Assembly: GCA_005884465.1 (NCBI GenBank)
Contig: VAZH01000346.1
Coordinates: 1,263-16,089 of the forward strand
Direction of reading: 5' to 3'
DNA from: Alphaproteobacteria bacterium
Lineage (GTDB): Bacteria > Pseudomonadota > Alphaproteobacteria > Rhizobiales > Xanthobacteraceae
Length of the DNA stretch: 14,827 nucleotides
Shown here: one piece after another, positions 7,420 through 13,934 of the stretch
How positions within the stretch are numbered: the stretch's first letter is position 1
How the letters are laid out: each line of letters begins with the position of its first letter
Program-made: the position numbers and the translations under genes
Notes under the pieces: generated by a model
What the model saw: only the letters and a program-made list of their open reading frames with translations
Told to the model about the DNA's origin: nothing
Databases searched by the model: none

Positions 7420-7728
7420 ATGAAACAGACCCTGATCAGGTATAAGACCAAGCCTGAGTTGACCGACAAGAACGCTGATCTGATCGCGGCCGTGTTTGCG
7501 GAATTGAAGGCTGCAAAACCGCAAGGCACCCGCTATCTTTCGCTGCGGCTGGAGGACGACACGTTTATTCATTTCGTCGAGACCACGGCGGACGACGGCA
7601 CCAGCGCGCTGCCTAAGCTGGCGGCTTTTCAGGCGTTCCAGAGCGGGATTCGCGAGCGTTGCGTCGAGCCACCGGTTGCCGGTGGTGTTACCATCGTCGG
7701 CAATTATCGGATGCTTGAGGCTCCCTAG
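7420..7728 (+). CDS. Small ABM-like (dimeric alpha-beta barrel) protein
   Basis: This 102-residue soluble protein has no signal peptide. Its pattern of strand (TLIRYKTK), helix (DKNADLIAAVFAELKAAK), strand pair (TRYLSLRLEDDTFIHFVE), helix (AFQAFQSGIRERC) and strand (VTIVGNYRML) is that of the antibiotic-biosynthesis-monooxygenase-like ferredoxin fold, usually a dimer. A specific enzymatic role cannot be assigned, and many such proteins are annotated only as hypothetical. Two ATGs are adjacent (7417 and 7420). I prefer 7420 because AAGGAG (7408-7413) then lies 6 nt upstream instead of 3. Its stop codon TAG shares a base with the GTG start of the sigma factor, so the two are translationally coupled and probably function together, perhaps with this protein as a target or accessory of the sigma-controlled response. 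Confidence 0.75.
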   Translation: MKQTLIRYKTKPELTDKNADLIAAVFAELKAAKPQGTRYLSLRLEDDTFIHFVETTADDGTSALPKLAAFQAFQSGIRERCVEPPVAGGVTIVGNYRMLEAP

Positions 7729-8645
7729 TGCCTGGATTTAGAATTGCGGACAGCAGGATGAAATTGATGCCCGAGGCACCGGCTGCCGCCGATATTGACG
7801 GCCTGCTCGCAGCGATGCGGCCAAAGCTGCATCGCTACTGCGCGCGCATGGTCGGCTCGGTGATCGACGGCGAGGACGTGCTGCAGGATGCGCTGATCAA
7901 GGCGGTGGAGTCGTATGCGTCCGCCGGGGGAATCGGCAATCCCGAGGGCTGGCTGTTCCGGATCGCGCACAACACCGCGCTGGATTTTCTGCGCCGCCGC
8001 AACCGGCAGCAAGCGCTGCGATCAGGCGAGGAGGTGGACATGATCGCCGACCCGGCCGATACCATTAGTAGCCGCGAGATTGCCAGCGCAAGTCTTCGCA
8101 CCTTCATGCGCCTTCCGGTCGCCCAGCGCTCCAGCGTGATCCTGACCGATGTGCTCGGTTGCTCGCTAAAAGAGGTTTGCGACGTCCTGGATTTCAGCCT
8201 GCCTGCCGTGAAAGCGGCGCTGCATCGCGGCCGCGCGCAGCTCCGCGAACTGGCTGACGAGCCGGACGATCTGCCGCATCCAAAATTGTCTGACGCCGAT
8301 CGCGATCGGCTCGGCGCCTATGTGGCGCATTTCAACGCGCGGGATTTCGATGCCATCCGCGCGATGATTGCGGACGATGTGCGGCTTGATCTCGTCAACA
8401 AGACCCGCATGAGCGGCAAGGCCGAAGTGTCCAGATATTTCGGAAATTATTCGAAAGTCGCCGACTGGCATCTGGTGCCCGGGCTGGTGGAAGCGCATCC
8501 TGCGATCCTGGTGTTCGATCCCAACCAACCGGGCTCGGAGCCGAAATATTTCATGCTGCTGCAATGGTCGGCCGACAAAGTCGCGACCATCCGCGATTTC
8601 CGCCACGCCCGCTACATCATCGATGGGGCTGAATATTTGATCTGA
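7728..8645 (+). CDS. ECF RNA polymerase sigma factor with C-terminal SnoaL/NTF2-like domain
   Basis: This 305-residue extracytoplasmic-function sigma factor redirects RNA polymerase to a small regulon. Region 2 spans about 24-92, with DGEDVLQDALIKA (48-60) and WLFRIAHNTALDFLRRR (75-91). Region 4 spans about 120-175, with the helix-turn-helix in LTDVLGCSLKEVCDVLDFSLPAVKAALHRGRAQL. After it comes an extension of about 110 residues (190-300; AHFNARDFDAIRAMIADDVRLDL) that looks like an NTF2/SnoaL fold, as in other sigma factors with self-regulating C-terminal domains. No anti-sigma gene is adjacent, which fits control through this extension. I kept the GTG at 7728 because it overlaps the upstream stop and has GAGG (7717-7720) 7 nt before it. 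ATG 7758 or ATG 7767 (AGGA at 7755-7758) are possible alternatives that would remove 10-13 residues without touching region 2. Confidence 0.88.
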   Translation: MPGFRIADSRMKLMPEAPAAADIDGLLAAMRPKLHRYCARMVGSVIDGEDVLQDALIKAVESYASAGGIGNPEGWLFRIAHNTALDFLRRRNRQQALRSGEEVDMIADPADTISSREIASASLRTFMRLPVAQRSSVILTDVLGCSLKEVCDVLDFSLPAVKAALHRGRAQLRELADEPDDLPHPKLSDADRDRLGAYVAHFNARDFDAIRAMIADDVRLDLVNKTRMSGKAEVSRYFGNYSKVADWHLVPGLVEAHPAILVFDPNQPGSEPKYFMLLQWSADKVATIRDFRHARYIIDGAEYLI

Positions 8646-8669
8646 TCGGCTGCGATAAGGAGAACGGAC

Positions 8670-9398
8670 ATGACCACATACGACGTCCCGCATCCCCCGA
8701 TTGTCTCGCGTGAGCAATGGCTGGTCGCGCGGAAAAAACTTCTTGCGCAAGAGAAGGAACTTACCAGGCAATATGACCGCGTCAACGCCGTACGGCGCCG
8801 GCTGCCGATGGTTCGGATCGAAAAGAACTACATGTTCGAGGGTCCCGGTGGCGAGGAATCCCTGCTGGATCTATTCCAGGGCCGCCGGCAGCTCTTGGTC
8901 TATCACTTCATGTTCGATCCCTCGTGGGAGAAAGGCTGCCCGGGCTGTACCGCTTACGCGAATTCCATCGGCGATCTCAGCCTGCTGGATAAATGCGACA
9001 CCACCTTCGTGATGGTGTCCCGCGCGCCGCGCAGCAAGCTCGAGGCTTACAAGGAACGGCAGGGATGGCCTTTCACGTGGGTTTCCTCGCTCGGCAGCGA
9101 GTTCAACTACGATTTTCACGTCACCAATGACGAGAAGATTGCGCCGGTCGAATACAATTACCGCAACAAGGCGGACCTCGAAGCCAACAATGTCCCCAAT
9201 GCAATCACAGGCGAAGAGCACGGCCTCAGCGTTTTCTTCCGCATCGGCGAGCATGTCTTTCATACTTATTCGGCCTATGCGCGCGGCACCGAGGCGCTCG
9301 CCAACGCCCGCGCGTTGCTCGACGTGACGCCCTATGGGCGGCAGCAGGATTTCGAGGAGTCGCCGCCGGGCTGGCCGCAGCGGCCGACCTATGGATAG
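8670..9398 (+). CDS. DUF899 family thioredoxin-fold protein with CPGC motif
   Basis: This 242-residue cytoplasmic protein belongs to the DUF899 family, recognised from [26 protein letters not shown] and the C-terminal DVTPYGRQQ region. The C90-P-G-C93 pair sits where thioredoxin-like proteins keep their redox cysteines, so a disulfide or peroxide-related redox role is plausible, though the family has no settled function that I know of. AAGGAG (8657-8662) lies 7 nt before the ATG. It follows the sigma factor after 24 bp and ends the three-gene unit. The pairing suggests that it belongs to the response controlled by that sigma factor. The first 45 residues ([26 protein letters not shown] region) are helical and charged, as is usual for the family. 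Confidence 0.88.
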   Translation: MTTYDVPHPPIVSREQWLVARKKLLAQEKELTRQYDRVNAVRRRLPMVRIEKNYMFEGPGGEESLLDLFQGRRQLLVYHFMFDPSWEKGCPGCTAYANSIGDLSLLDKCDTTFVMVSRAPRSKLEAYKERQGWPFTWVSSLGSEFNYDFHVTNDEKIAPVEYNYRNKADLEANNVPNAITGEEHGLSVFFRIGEHVFHTYSAYARGTEALANARALLDVTPYGRQQDFEESPPGWPQRPTYG

Positions 9399-9490
9399 GT
9401 TCGAGCTGAAATGGCGGGCAACACTTGGCTCGCCCACGGCGGTAGCATTGGGTTGAGCGCAGCGAAACCGTCACAGCATTGCCGCCGTAT

Positions 9491-9551
9491 GATGGGTATC
9501 GCGGAGTTATCATCGGGCGCGCATTCGCGCGACCCGTTGGCTCAACCCATC
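9491..9551. repeat. Palindromic intergenic repeat with a mini-element in its loop
   Basis: The arms GATGGGT (9491-9497) and ACCCATC (9545-9551) close a hairpin. This arm sequence belongs to a palindrome common between Bradyrhizobium genes, from memory. The loop is enlarged by the 35-bp element at 9507-9541. Sequence to the left (about 9430-9490) carries related palindromic debris such as GGGTTGAGCGCAGCGAAACC. Confidence 0.65.
9507..9541. repeat. 35-bp mini-element, copy 1
   Basis: This stretch is identical over 35 bases to 11121-11155. It begins TTATCATCGGGCGCGC and ends CGCGACCCGTTGGC, with an imperfect inner palindrome CGGGCGCGC-ATT-CGCGCGACCCG. GCGGAG precedes it in both copies, with one extra T at the second site. 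It sits inside the loop of a different host palindrome at each site. Confidence 0.9.
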
Positions 9552-9823
9552 CTGCGAAGCTGACCGACTGCGACAATCCTCACCCGTGAAGTAGAACTAT
9601 AATTCTTGCCATTCACATCTGCTGCGAACTATGGTGCAGGCCACTGGGGCATGAGCCGAAGGTTCTAAGAGGGAGCCGGCGGTTCGTGCTTGCTGCTGGC
9701 TGGCGATTTCGCGCACAAAATACGTCACCTGAAGAGGACCCGAGAACGGAGCGCGGCAGGCTGCTCGAATAGGCAGGTCACTTGGCTGGCGGGACATTTC
9801 AAATAACTAGGAGGGGAGTGAAG
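9552..9823. other. Rest of the 425-bp gap upstream of the third binding protein: no gene seen
   Basis: After the repeat at 9491-9551 this stretch holds no convincing coding sequence. Its only short open frames lack a start with a Shine-Dalgarno sequence and do not resemble known proteins. It must contain the promoter and leader of the binding protein gene that follows. A perfect TATAAT at 9598-9603 is the only promoter-like element seen. Confidence 0.6.
9598..9603 (+). promoter_or_regulatory. Candidate -10 box
   Basis: TATAAT matches the sigma-70 -10 consensus exactly in an otherwise GC-rich region, about 220 bp upstream of the binding protein start. No good -35 box sits 16-18 bp upstream; GCGACA at 9570-9575 is too far away. 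It is a weak candidate. Confidence 0.25.
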
Positions 9824-10996
9824 ATGAGAACGGCATTCTGGCTGGTTGGCGCGACGGCTCTCGCGCTGGCGACCCCCGCGATGGCGGCGGATTCCATCAA
9901 GATCGGGTTTGTCTCTACCTTCAGCGGCCCGACCGCCGTGATTGGCAACGACATGCGCAATTCGTTCGAGCTCGCGCTCGATCATCTGGGCCGCAAGATG
10001 GGCGGCAAGCCGGTCGAGGTGATTTACGAGGACGATGGCCAGAAGCCGGACGTCGGCAAGCAGAAGACCGAGAAGCTGGTCCAGTCCGACAAGGTCGACT
10101 TCATCGTCGGCTATATCTGGTCCAACGTGCTGCTGGCCTCGCTCAAGAGCGCGGTCGATTCGCAGACCTTTCTGATCTCCGCCAACGCCGGACCCTCGCA
10201 ACTGGCTGGTGAGCTGTGCTCGCCCTATGTGTTTTCCACCTCCTGGCAGAACGACCAGACGCCGGAGGCGATGGGCCTTTACATGAATCAAAAGGGCATC
10301 AAGTCCGTGTTCCTGATCGGCCCGAACTACGCCGCCGGCAAGGACATGCTGGCCGGCGTGAAGAGCACGTTCAAAGGCCAGGTGGTGGGCGAGGAATACA
10401 CGGTGTGGCCAAGCCAGCTTGACTTCTCGGCCGAGCTCTCGAAGGCGCGCGCGTCGAAGGCGGACGCGATCTTCGTGTTCTATCCCGGCGCCGCCGGCGT
10501 CCAGTTCCTCAATCAATATGTACAGGCCGGGCTCAAGCAGCAGATTCCGCTCTACACGGCGTTCACCATCGACGAATTGTCGCTGCCGCTGCAGAAGGAG
10601 AATGCGCTCGGCATTCCCGGCGCGCAGGAGTGGGTGAACGATCTGCCCAATGAGGAGAACAAGCGGTTCGTCGCCGACTACCGCAAAAAGTACCCCGGCC
10701 TGCGTCCGACCTTTTACGGCGCGCAAAGCTATGATGCCGCGCATTTGATCAACAGCGCCGTGGTGGCGGTGAAGGGCGACTCGAGCAAGAAGGACGCCAT
10801 GAAGGCGGAGATGGAGAAGGCGAACTTCAAGTCGGTGCGCGGGCCGTTCAAATACGGCAAAAACCACATTCCGATCCAGAGCTTCTATCTGCAGGACGTG
10901 GTGAAGGATGCCAACGGCGAACTTTCGCTGAAAACCGTCGCCACCATCGTCGAGAACAGCCAGGATCGCTTCCACGACAAATGTCCGATGAAGTGA
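9824..10996 (+). CDS. HAAT-type ABC transporter substrate-binding protein for the livHMGF set
   Basis: This is a 390-residue periplasmic binding protein of the Peripla_BP_6 family. Residues 1-22 are a signal peptide (MRTAFWLVGATALALATPAMA, cleavage before ADSIKIGF). The frame is open upstream, but ATG 9824 places the signal peptide correctly and has a strong AGGAGGGGAG (9809-9818) before it. The mature start IKIGFVSTFSGPTAVIGNDMRNSFELAL and YEDDGQKPDVGKQKTEKLVQSD are typical of the clade that includes aromatic-acid-binding proteins of Rhodopseudomonas, from memory. It is only distantly related to the two binding proteins at the left of the window. It heads the set with livH, livM, livG and livF, but is separated from them by a strong terminator and repeats (10997-11281). 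That arrangement commonly yields more binding protein than membrane components. The ligand is unproven. Confidence 0.92.
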   Translation: MRTAFWLVGATALALATPAMAADSIKIGFVSTFSGPTAVIGNDMRNSFELALDHLGRKMGGKPVEVIYEDDGQKPDVGKQKTEKLVQSDKVDFIVGYIWSNVLLASLKSAVDSQTFLISANAGPSQLAGELCSPYVFSTSWQNDQTPEAMGLYMNQKGIKSVFLIGPNYAAGKDMLAGVKSTFKGQVVGEEYTVWPSQLDFSAELSKARASKADAIFVFYPGAAGVQFLNQYVQAGLKQQIPLYTAFTIDELSLPLQKENALGIPGAQEWVNDLPNEENKRFVADYRKKYPGLRPTFYGAQSYDAAHLINSAVVAVKGDSSKKDAMKAEMEKANFKSVRGPFKYGKNHIPIQSFYLQDVVKDANGELSLKTVATIVENSQDRFHDKCPMK

Positions 10997-11014
10997 TCAC
11001 AGATCATCCGGCCC

Positions 11015-11050
11015 AAAACAGCGGCGGCGCTTGCGCGCTGCCGCTGTTTT
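11015..11050 (+). terminator. Rho-independent terminator after the binding protein gene
   Basis: AAAACAGCGGC (11015-11025) pairs perfectly with GCCGCTGTTTT (11040-11050), and the GC-rich loop can extend the stem (GGCGC/GCGCT). The right arm ends in TTTT, which gives the U-tract. It begins 18 bp after the stop codon. It should end or attenuate transcription before livH. Confidence 0.85.
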
Positions 11051-11097
11051 CTGTCGACACATGTTTTGGAGCCTCATGCCTTTCAGTCCGGTGGCTT

Positions 11098-11169
11098 CAT
11101 CCTTCGAGACGGCGCGGAGTTTATCATCGGGCGCGCATTCGCGCGACCCGTTGGCGCCTCCTCAGGATG
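11098..11169. repeat. Palindromic intergenic repeat with a mini-element in its loop
   Basis: CATCCTTCGAGACGGCGC (from 11098) pairs imperfectly with GGCGCCTCCTCAGGATG (11153-11169), a Bradyrhizobium-style palindrome (CATCCTTCGAGAC ... CTCAGGATGAGG). The 35-bp element at 11121-11155 occupies its loop. Confidence 0.65.
11121..11155. repeat. 35-bp mini-element, copy 2
   Basis: This is identical to 9507-9541 and in the same orientation. The flanks differ apart from GCGGAG just upstream, so the match is not a duplication of a larger region. Confidence 0.9.
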
Positions 11170-11185
11170 AGGTCCTCTGAATCCT

Positions 11186-11226
11186 CATGGTGAGGGGCGC
11201 GGCAACGCCGCGCGTCTCGAACCATG
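11186..11226. repeat. Bradyrhizobium-type palindromic repeat, plus-oriented copy
   Basis: The outer arms are CATGGT (11186-11191) and ACCATG (11221-11226). The inner stem is perfect: GCGCGGC (11197-11203), loop AAC, GCCGCGC (11207-11213). It has the same design as the reverse-oriented copy at 5759-5799. It ends 55 bp upstream of livH. Confidence 0.7.
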
Positions 11227-11281
11227 GGCTCGTTGGATGCCTGATTATGATACGCCTTGCCCGAAATGACCTGGAGCGTCC

Positions 11282-12199
11282 ATGCTGCTTGTCGTTGAAC
11301 AATTCCTGAACGGATTGCAGTTCGGCCTGCTGCTATTTCTGCTGGCGGCGGGATTGACGCTTGTGTTCGGCATCATGGACTTCGTCAATCTGGCGCACGG
11401 CTCGCTCTACATGATGGGCGCCTACTTCGCGGCGACCTTTGTGGCGTGGACGGGGAATTTCGTCCTCGGCATCATCCTCGCGCTCGGCGCGACGCTGCTG
11501 CTCGGCATCGCGCTGGAATTCGTAGCGCTGCGGCACCTCTACGGCCGGGATCATCTCGATCATGTGCTGGCGACGTTCGGGCTGATCCTGTTCTTCAATG
11601 ACGCGGTGCGGCTGATCTGGGGTCCGGCGGGCCTTGCGCTGCCGCTGCCGGCCTGGCTGACGGTGCCGATCGCGATTCTGCCCGGCATCTATTATCCCGC
11701 CTACCGGCTTGCGATCATCGTGGTGGCGCTCGTGGTCGCGCTGATGCTCTACGTCGTCGTGATGCGCACCCGGCTCGGCATGCTGATCCGCGCCGGCGCG
11801 TCGAATCGGGAAATGATCGGCGCGCTCGGCATCAATATCAAGCTGCTCTATACGCTGGTGTTCGGGCTCGGCGCGGCGCTGGCCGGTCTCGCTGGGCTGA
11901 TGCAGGCGCCGATTTTGACCGTGCAGATCGGGATGGGCGAAAACATCCTCATCCTCGCCTTCGTCATCATCGTGATCGGAGGGATCGGCTCGATCCGCGG
12001 CGCGTTCCTGGCCGCGATCTTTGTCGGCATGATCGATACGCTGGGCCGCGCCTTCCTGCCCGACCTGTTGCGGCAGATGCTGAGTTCGACCGCCGCTTCG
12101 ACCGCGGCTCCCGCGCTCTCCTCGATGCTGATCTATCTGTTGATGGCGATCGTGCTGGTGCTGCGGCCGGAGGGGCTGTTTCCGGCCAACCGGCGATGA
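11282..12199 (+). CDS. livH: LivH-type ABC permease
   Basis: This 305-residue inner-membrane permease is one half of the translocation channel of a branched-chain-amino-acid-type importer. It is almost entirely hydrophobic, with about eight membrane segments. LivH-typical sequences are NGLQFGLLLFLLAAGLTLVFGIMDFVNLAHGS at the N-terminus, the cytoplasmic coupling region RTRLGMLIRAGASNREMIGALGIN (about 161-184) and IVIGGIGSIRGAFLAAIFVGMID near the C-terminus. GGAG (11273-11276) lies 5 nt before the ATG. Its stop overlaps the start of the next gene as ATGA, so the permeases are translationally coupled. The name follows the family; the real substrate may be an aromatic or other organic acid rather than leucine. 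Confidence 0.93.
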   Translation: MLLVVEQFLNGLQFGLLLFLLAAGLTLVFGIMDFVNLAHGSLYMMGAYFAATFVAWTGNFVLGIILALGATLLLGIALEFVALRHLYGRDHLDHVLATFGLILFFNDAVRLIWGPAGLALPLPAWLTVPIAILPGIYYPAYRLAIIVVALVVALMLYVVVMRTRLGMLIRAGASNREMIGALGINIKLLYTLVFGLGAALAGLAGLMQAPILTVQIGMGENILILAFVIIVIGGIGSIRGAFLAAIFVGMIDTLGRAFLPDLLRQMLSSTAASTAAPALSSMLIYLLMAIVLVLRPEGLFPANRR

Positions 12200-13174
12200 A
12201 AGATCTGCTCAACGCCCGCAACGTCATCGTGGCGCTGGTGATCGCCGGCCTGTTATTGCTTCCGCTCTATACCTCGATCAGCGGCAATATCTTTGTGCTG
12301 ACCCTGTTCACGCGTATCGTGATTTTCGCGCTGGCCGCCGCAAGCCTCAATCTCATCATGGGCTATGGCGGAATGATGAGCTTCGGTCACGCCGCCTATC
12401 TCGGGATCGGTGGCTACGCGGTCGGCATTCTCGCGACCGAGGGCGTCGGCTCTGGATTTATCCAGTGGCCGGTGGCGCTTGCGGCCTCGGCGCTGTTCGC
12501 GCTTGTCGTCGGCGCGCTCTCGCTGCGCACCCGCGGCGTCTACTTCATCATGATCACGCTGGCTTTCGCGCTACTTCATCATGATCACGCTGGCTTTCGC
12601 GCAGATGGCCTATTACATCGCATCCGGGCTTGCCCGCTACGGCGGCGACGACGGGCTTACCATCTACAAGCGCAGCACATTCGGTGGCCTCATCAATCTG
12701 TCGAGCCGCGTGCAGTTTTATTATCTCTGCCTCGCCTGTCTGTTCGGCGGGATCTATCTGATCTGGCGCATCGTCAACTCGCGCTTCGGCATGGTCGTTC
12801 AGGGCCTGCGCTCCAACGAAGCGCGCATGCAGGCGATCGGGTTTCCCGCCAGCCGCTACCGGCTGGTTTGCTTCATCATCGCAGGCACCATGTGCGGTCT
12901 CGCCGGGGCACTGCTCGCCAACAATACCGACTTCGTCAGTCCGGCGGTGATGTACTGGACCCGCTCCGGCGATCTGATGGTGATGGTCATCCTCGGTGGC
13001 ATGGGTTCGCTGTTTGGTCCCATGATCGGCGCGATCGTTTATCTCCTGCTGGAAGAGTTATTGTCGCAGGTTACGGAATACTGGGCGCTGATCATGGGCC
13101 CGCTGCTGCTGTTGATCGTGCTGTTCGGGCGCGGCGGCATTTTCGGGCTGCTGGGGAGGCTGCGTCGTGGCTGA
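12196..13174 (+). pseudogene. livM: LivM-type ABC permease split by a frameshifting 31-bp tandem duplication
   Basis: This is the second permease of the importer. The frame from ATG 12196 reads a normal LivM start (LNLIMGYGGMMSFGHAAYLGIGGYAVGIL, then RTRGVYFIMITLAFA, residue 125). It then enters the second copy of a 31-bp tandem repeat (12540-12570, 12571-12601) and is thrown into a wrong frame that runs on to 13308, inside livG. The rest of LivM (QMAYYIASGLARYGGDDGLT ... LGRLRRG) continues in another frame from 12602 to the stop at 13172-13174. Removing one repeat copy restores a seamless 315-residue permease of normal length, so only this event breaks it. The second copy supplies an in-frame ATG (12581) for a 197-residue C-terminal fragment, without a Shine-Dalgarno sequence. 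The importer is probably inactive as read, unless this is an assembly error or a reversible change. Confidence 0.9.
12540..12601. repeat. 31-bp exact tandem duplication inside livM
   Basis: 12540-12570 and 12571-12601 are identical (CTACTTCATCATGATC... through ...GGCTTTCGCG). The length 31 gives a +1 shift. The exactness suggests a recent replication slip or an assembly artefact. Confidence 0.97.
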
Positions 13175-13934
13175 CCCCTTGCTTCGCGTTGAAAATCTGG
13201 TCCGGCGGTTTGGCGGGATCGTCGCAACCGATAACGTCTCGCTGGATGTTGCGCGTGGCGAATTGCACGCGGTCATCGGACCGAACGGCGCCGGCAAGAC
13301 GACGCTGATCAGCCAGCTGACCGGGCAGCTGCTGCCGCATTCCGGCACCATTCGCCTTGCGGGTCAAGACATCACCCGCGTGCCGGCGTATCGCCGCAGC
13401 GCGCTCGGTCTGGCGCGCTCGTTTCAGATCACCTCGCTGTTGCTCGACTTCACCGCGATCGACAATGTCGCGCTGGCGGCGCAGGCCCATGATGGTCACT
13501 CGTTCTATTTCTGGAGCAATGCCCGAAAGGAACGCCACCTCCGCCAGACCGCGCTGGCCGCCCTGGACCGGGTCGGGCTTCGGCATCGTGCCGACGTCCC
13601 CGTCTCCCAATTGAGCCACGGCGAGCAGCGGGAACTCGAACTCGCCGTCGCGCTCGCCACCAAGCCGCAATTGCTGCTGCTGGACGAGCCGATGGCCGGA
13701 CTTGGTTCAACGGAGTCGGCGCGTATGGTGAAGCTGCTGCAGGAATTGCGGCGGGAGGTCACCATTGTGCTTGTCGAGCATGATATGGACGCCGTGTTCG
13801 CGCTCGCCGACCGCATCAGCGTTCTGGTCTACGGCCGCGTCATCGCTTCCGGCGTGCCGGCGGCGATCCGCCAAAACGAGGAAGTTAGGCGCGCCTATCT
13901 CGGCGATCAGCACGCGGTGACCGGTCATGGCTGA
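13167..13934 (+). CDS. livG: LivG-type ABC ATPase
   Basis: This 255-residue cytoplasmic ATPase powers the importer together with LivF. It has the Walker A motif GPNGAGKTT (38-46), Q-loop Q87 (ARSFQIT), signature LSHGEQ (149-154), Walker B LLLLDEP (169-175, E174) and H-loop H205 (VEHDMD), so it should be catalytically competent. The GTG start at 13167 has GGGGAGG (13153-13159) 7 nt upstream and overlaps the livM stop by 8 bp, giving the family-typical beginning LLRVENLVRRFGGIVATDNVS. The frameshifted livM product would be translated across this start up to 13308, which could disturb coupled initiation. Its own stop overlaps livF by 8 bp. Confidence 0.95.
   Translation: MADPLLRVENLVRRFGGIVATDNVSLDVARGELHAVIGPNGAGKTTLISQLTGQLLPHSGTIRLAGQDITRVPAYRRSALGLARSFQITSLLLDFTAIDNVALAAQAHDGHSFYFWSNARKERHLRQTALAALDRVGLRHRADVPVSQLSHGEQRELELAVALATKPQLLLLDEPMAGLGSTESARMVKLLQELRREVTIVLVEHDMDAVFALADRISVLVYGRVIASGVPAAIRQNEEVRRAYLGDQHAVTGHG

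Noticed and set aside
7240..7572. N-terminal extension of the MFS exporter up to 7572
   Set aside because: It lacks family sequence, overlaps the divergent ABM-like gene and has no ribosome binding site; ATG 7239 has GGAG and gives the normal DHA2 length.
9597..9797. 66-codon minus-strand frame in the gap before the third binding protein
   Set aside because: It has no Shine-Dalgarno sequence, no family resemblance, and a composition typical of non-coding GC-rich DNA.
9725..10975. 416-codon minus-strand frame opposite the third binding protein
   Set aside because: It is an antisense shadow; the plus strand has a signal peptide, a strong Shine-Dalgarno sequence and family motifs.
9491..11226. 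CRISPR-like repeats
   Set aside because: Copies are few, widely spaced, palindromic and have no regular spacers or cas genes.
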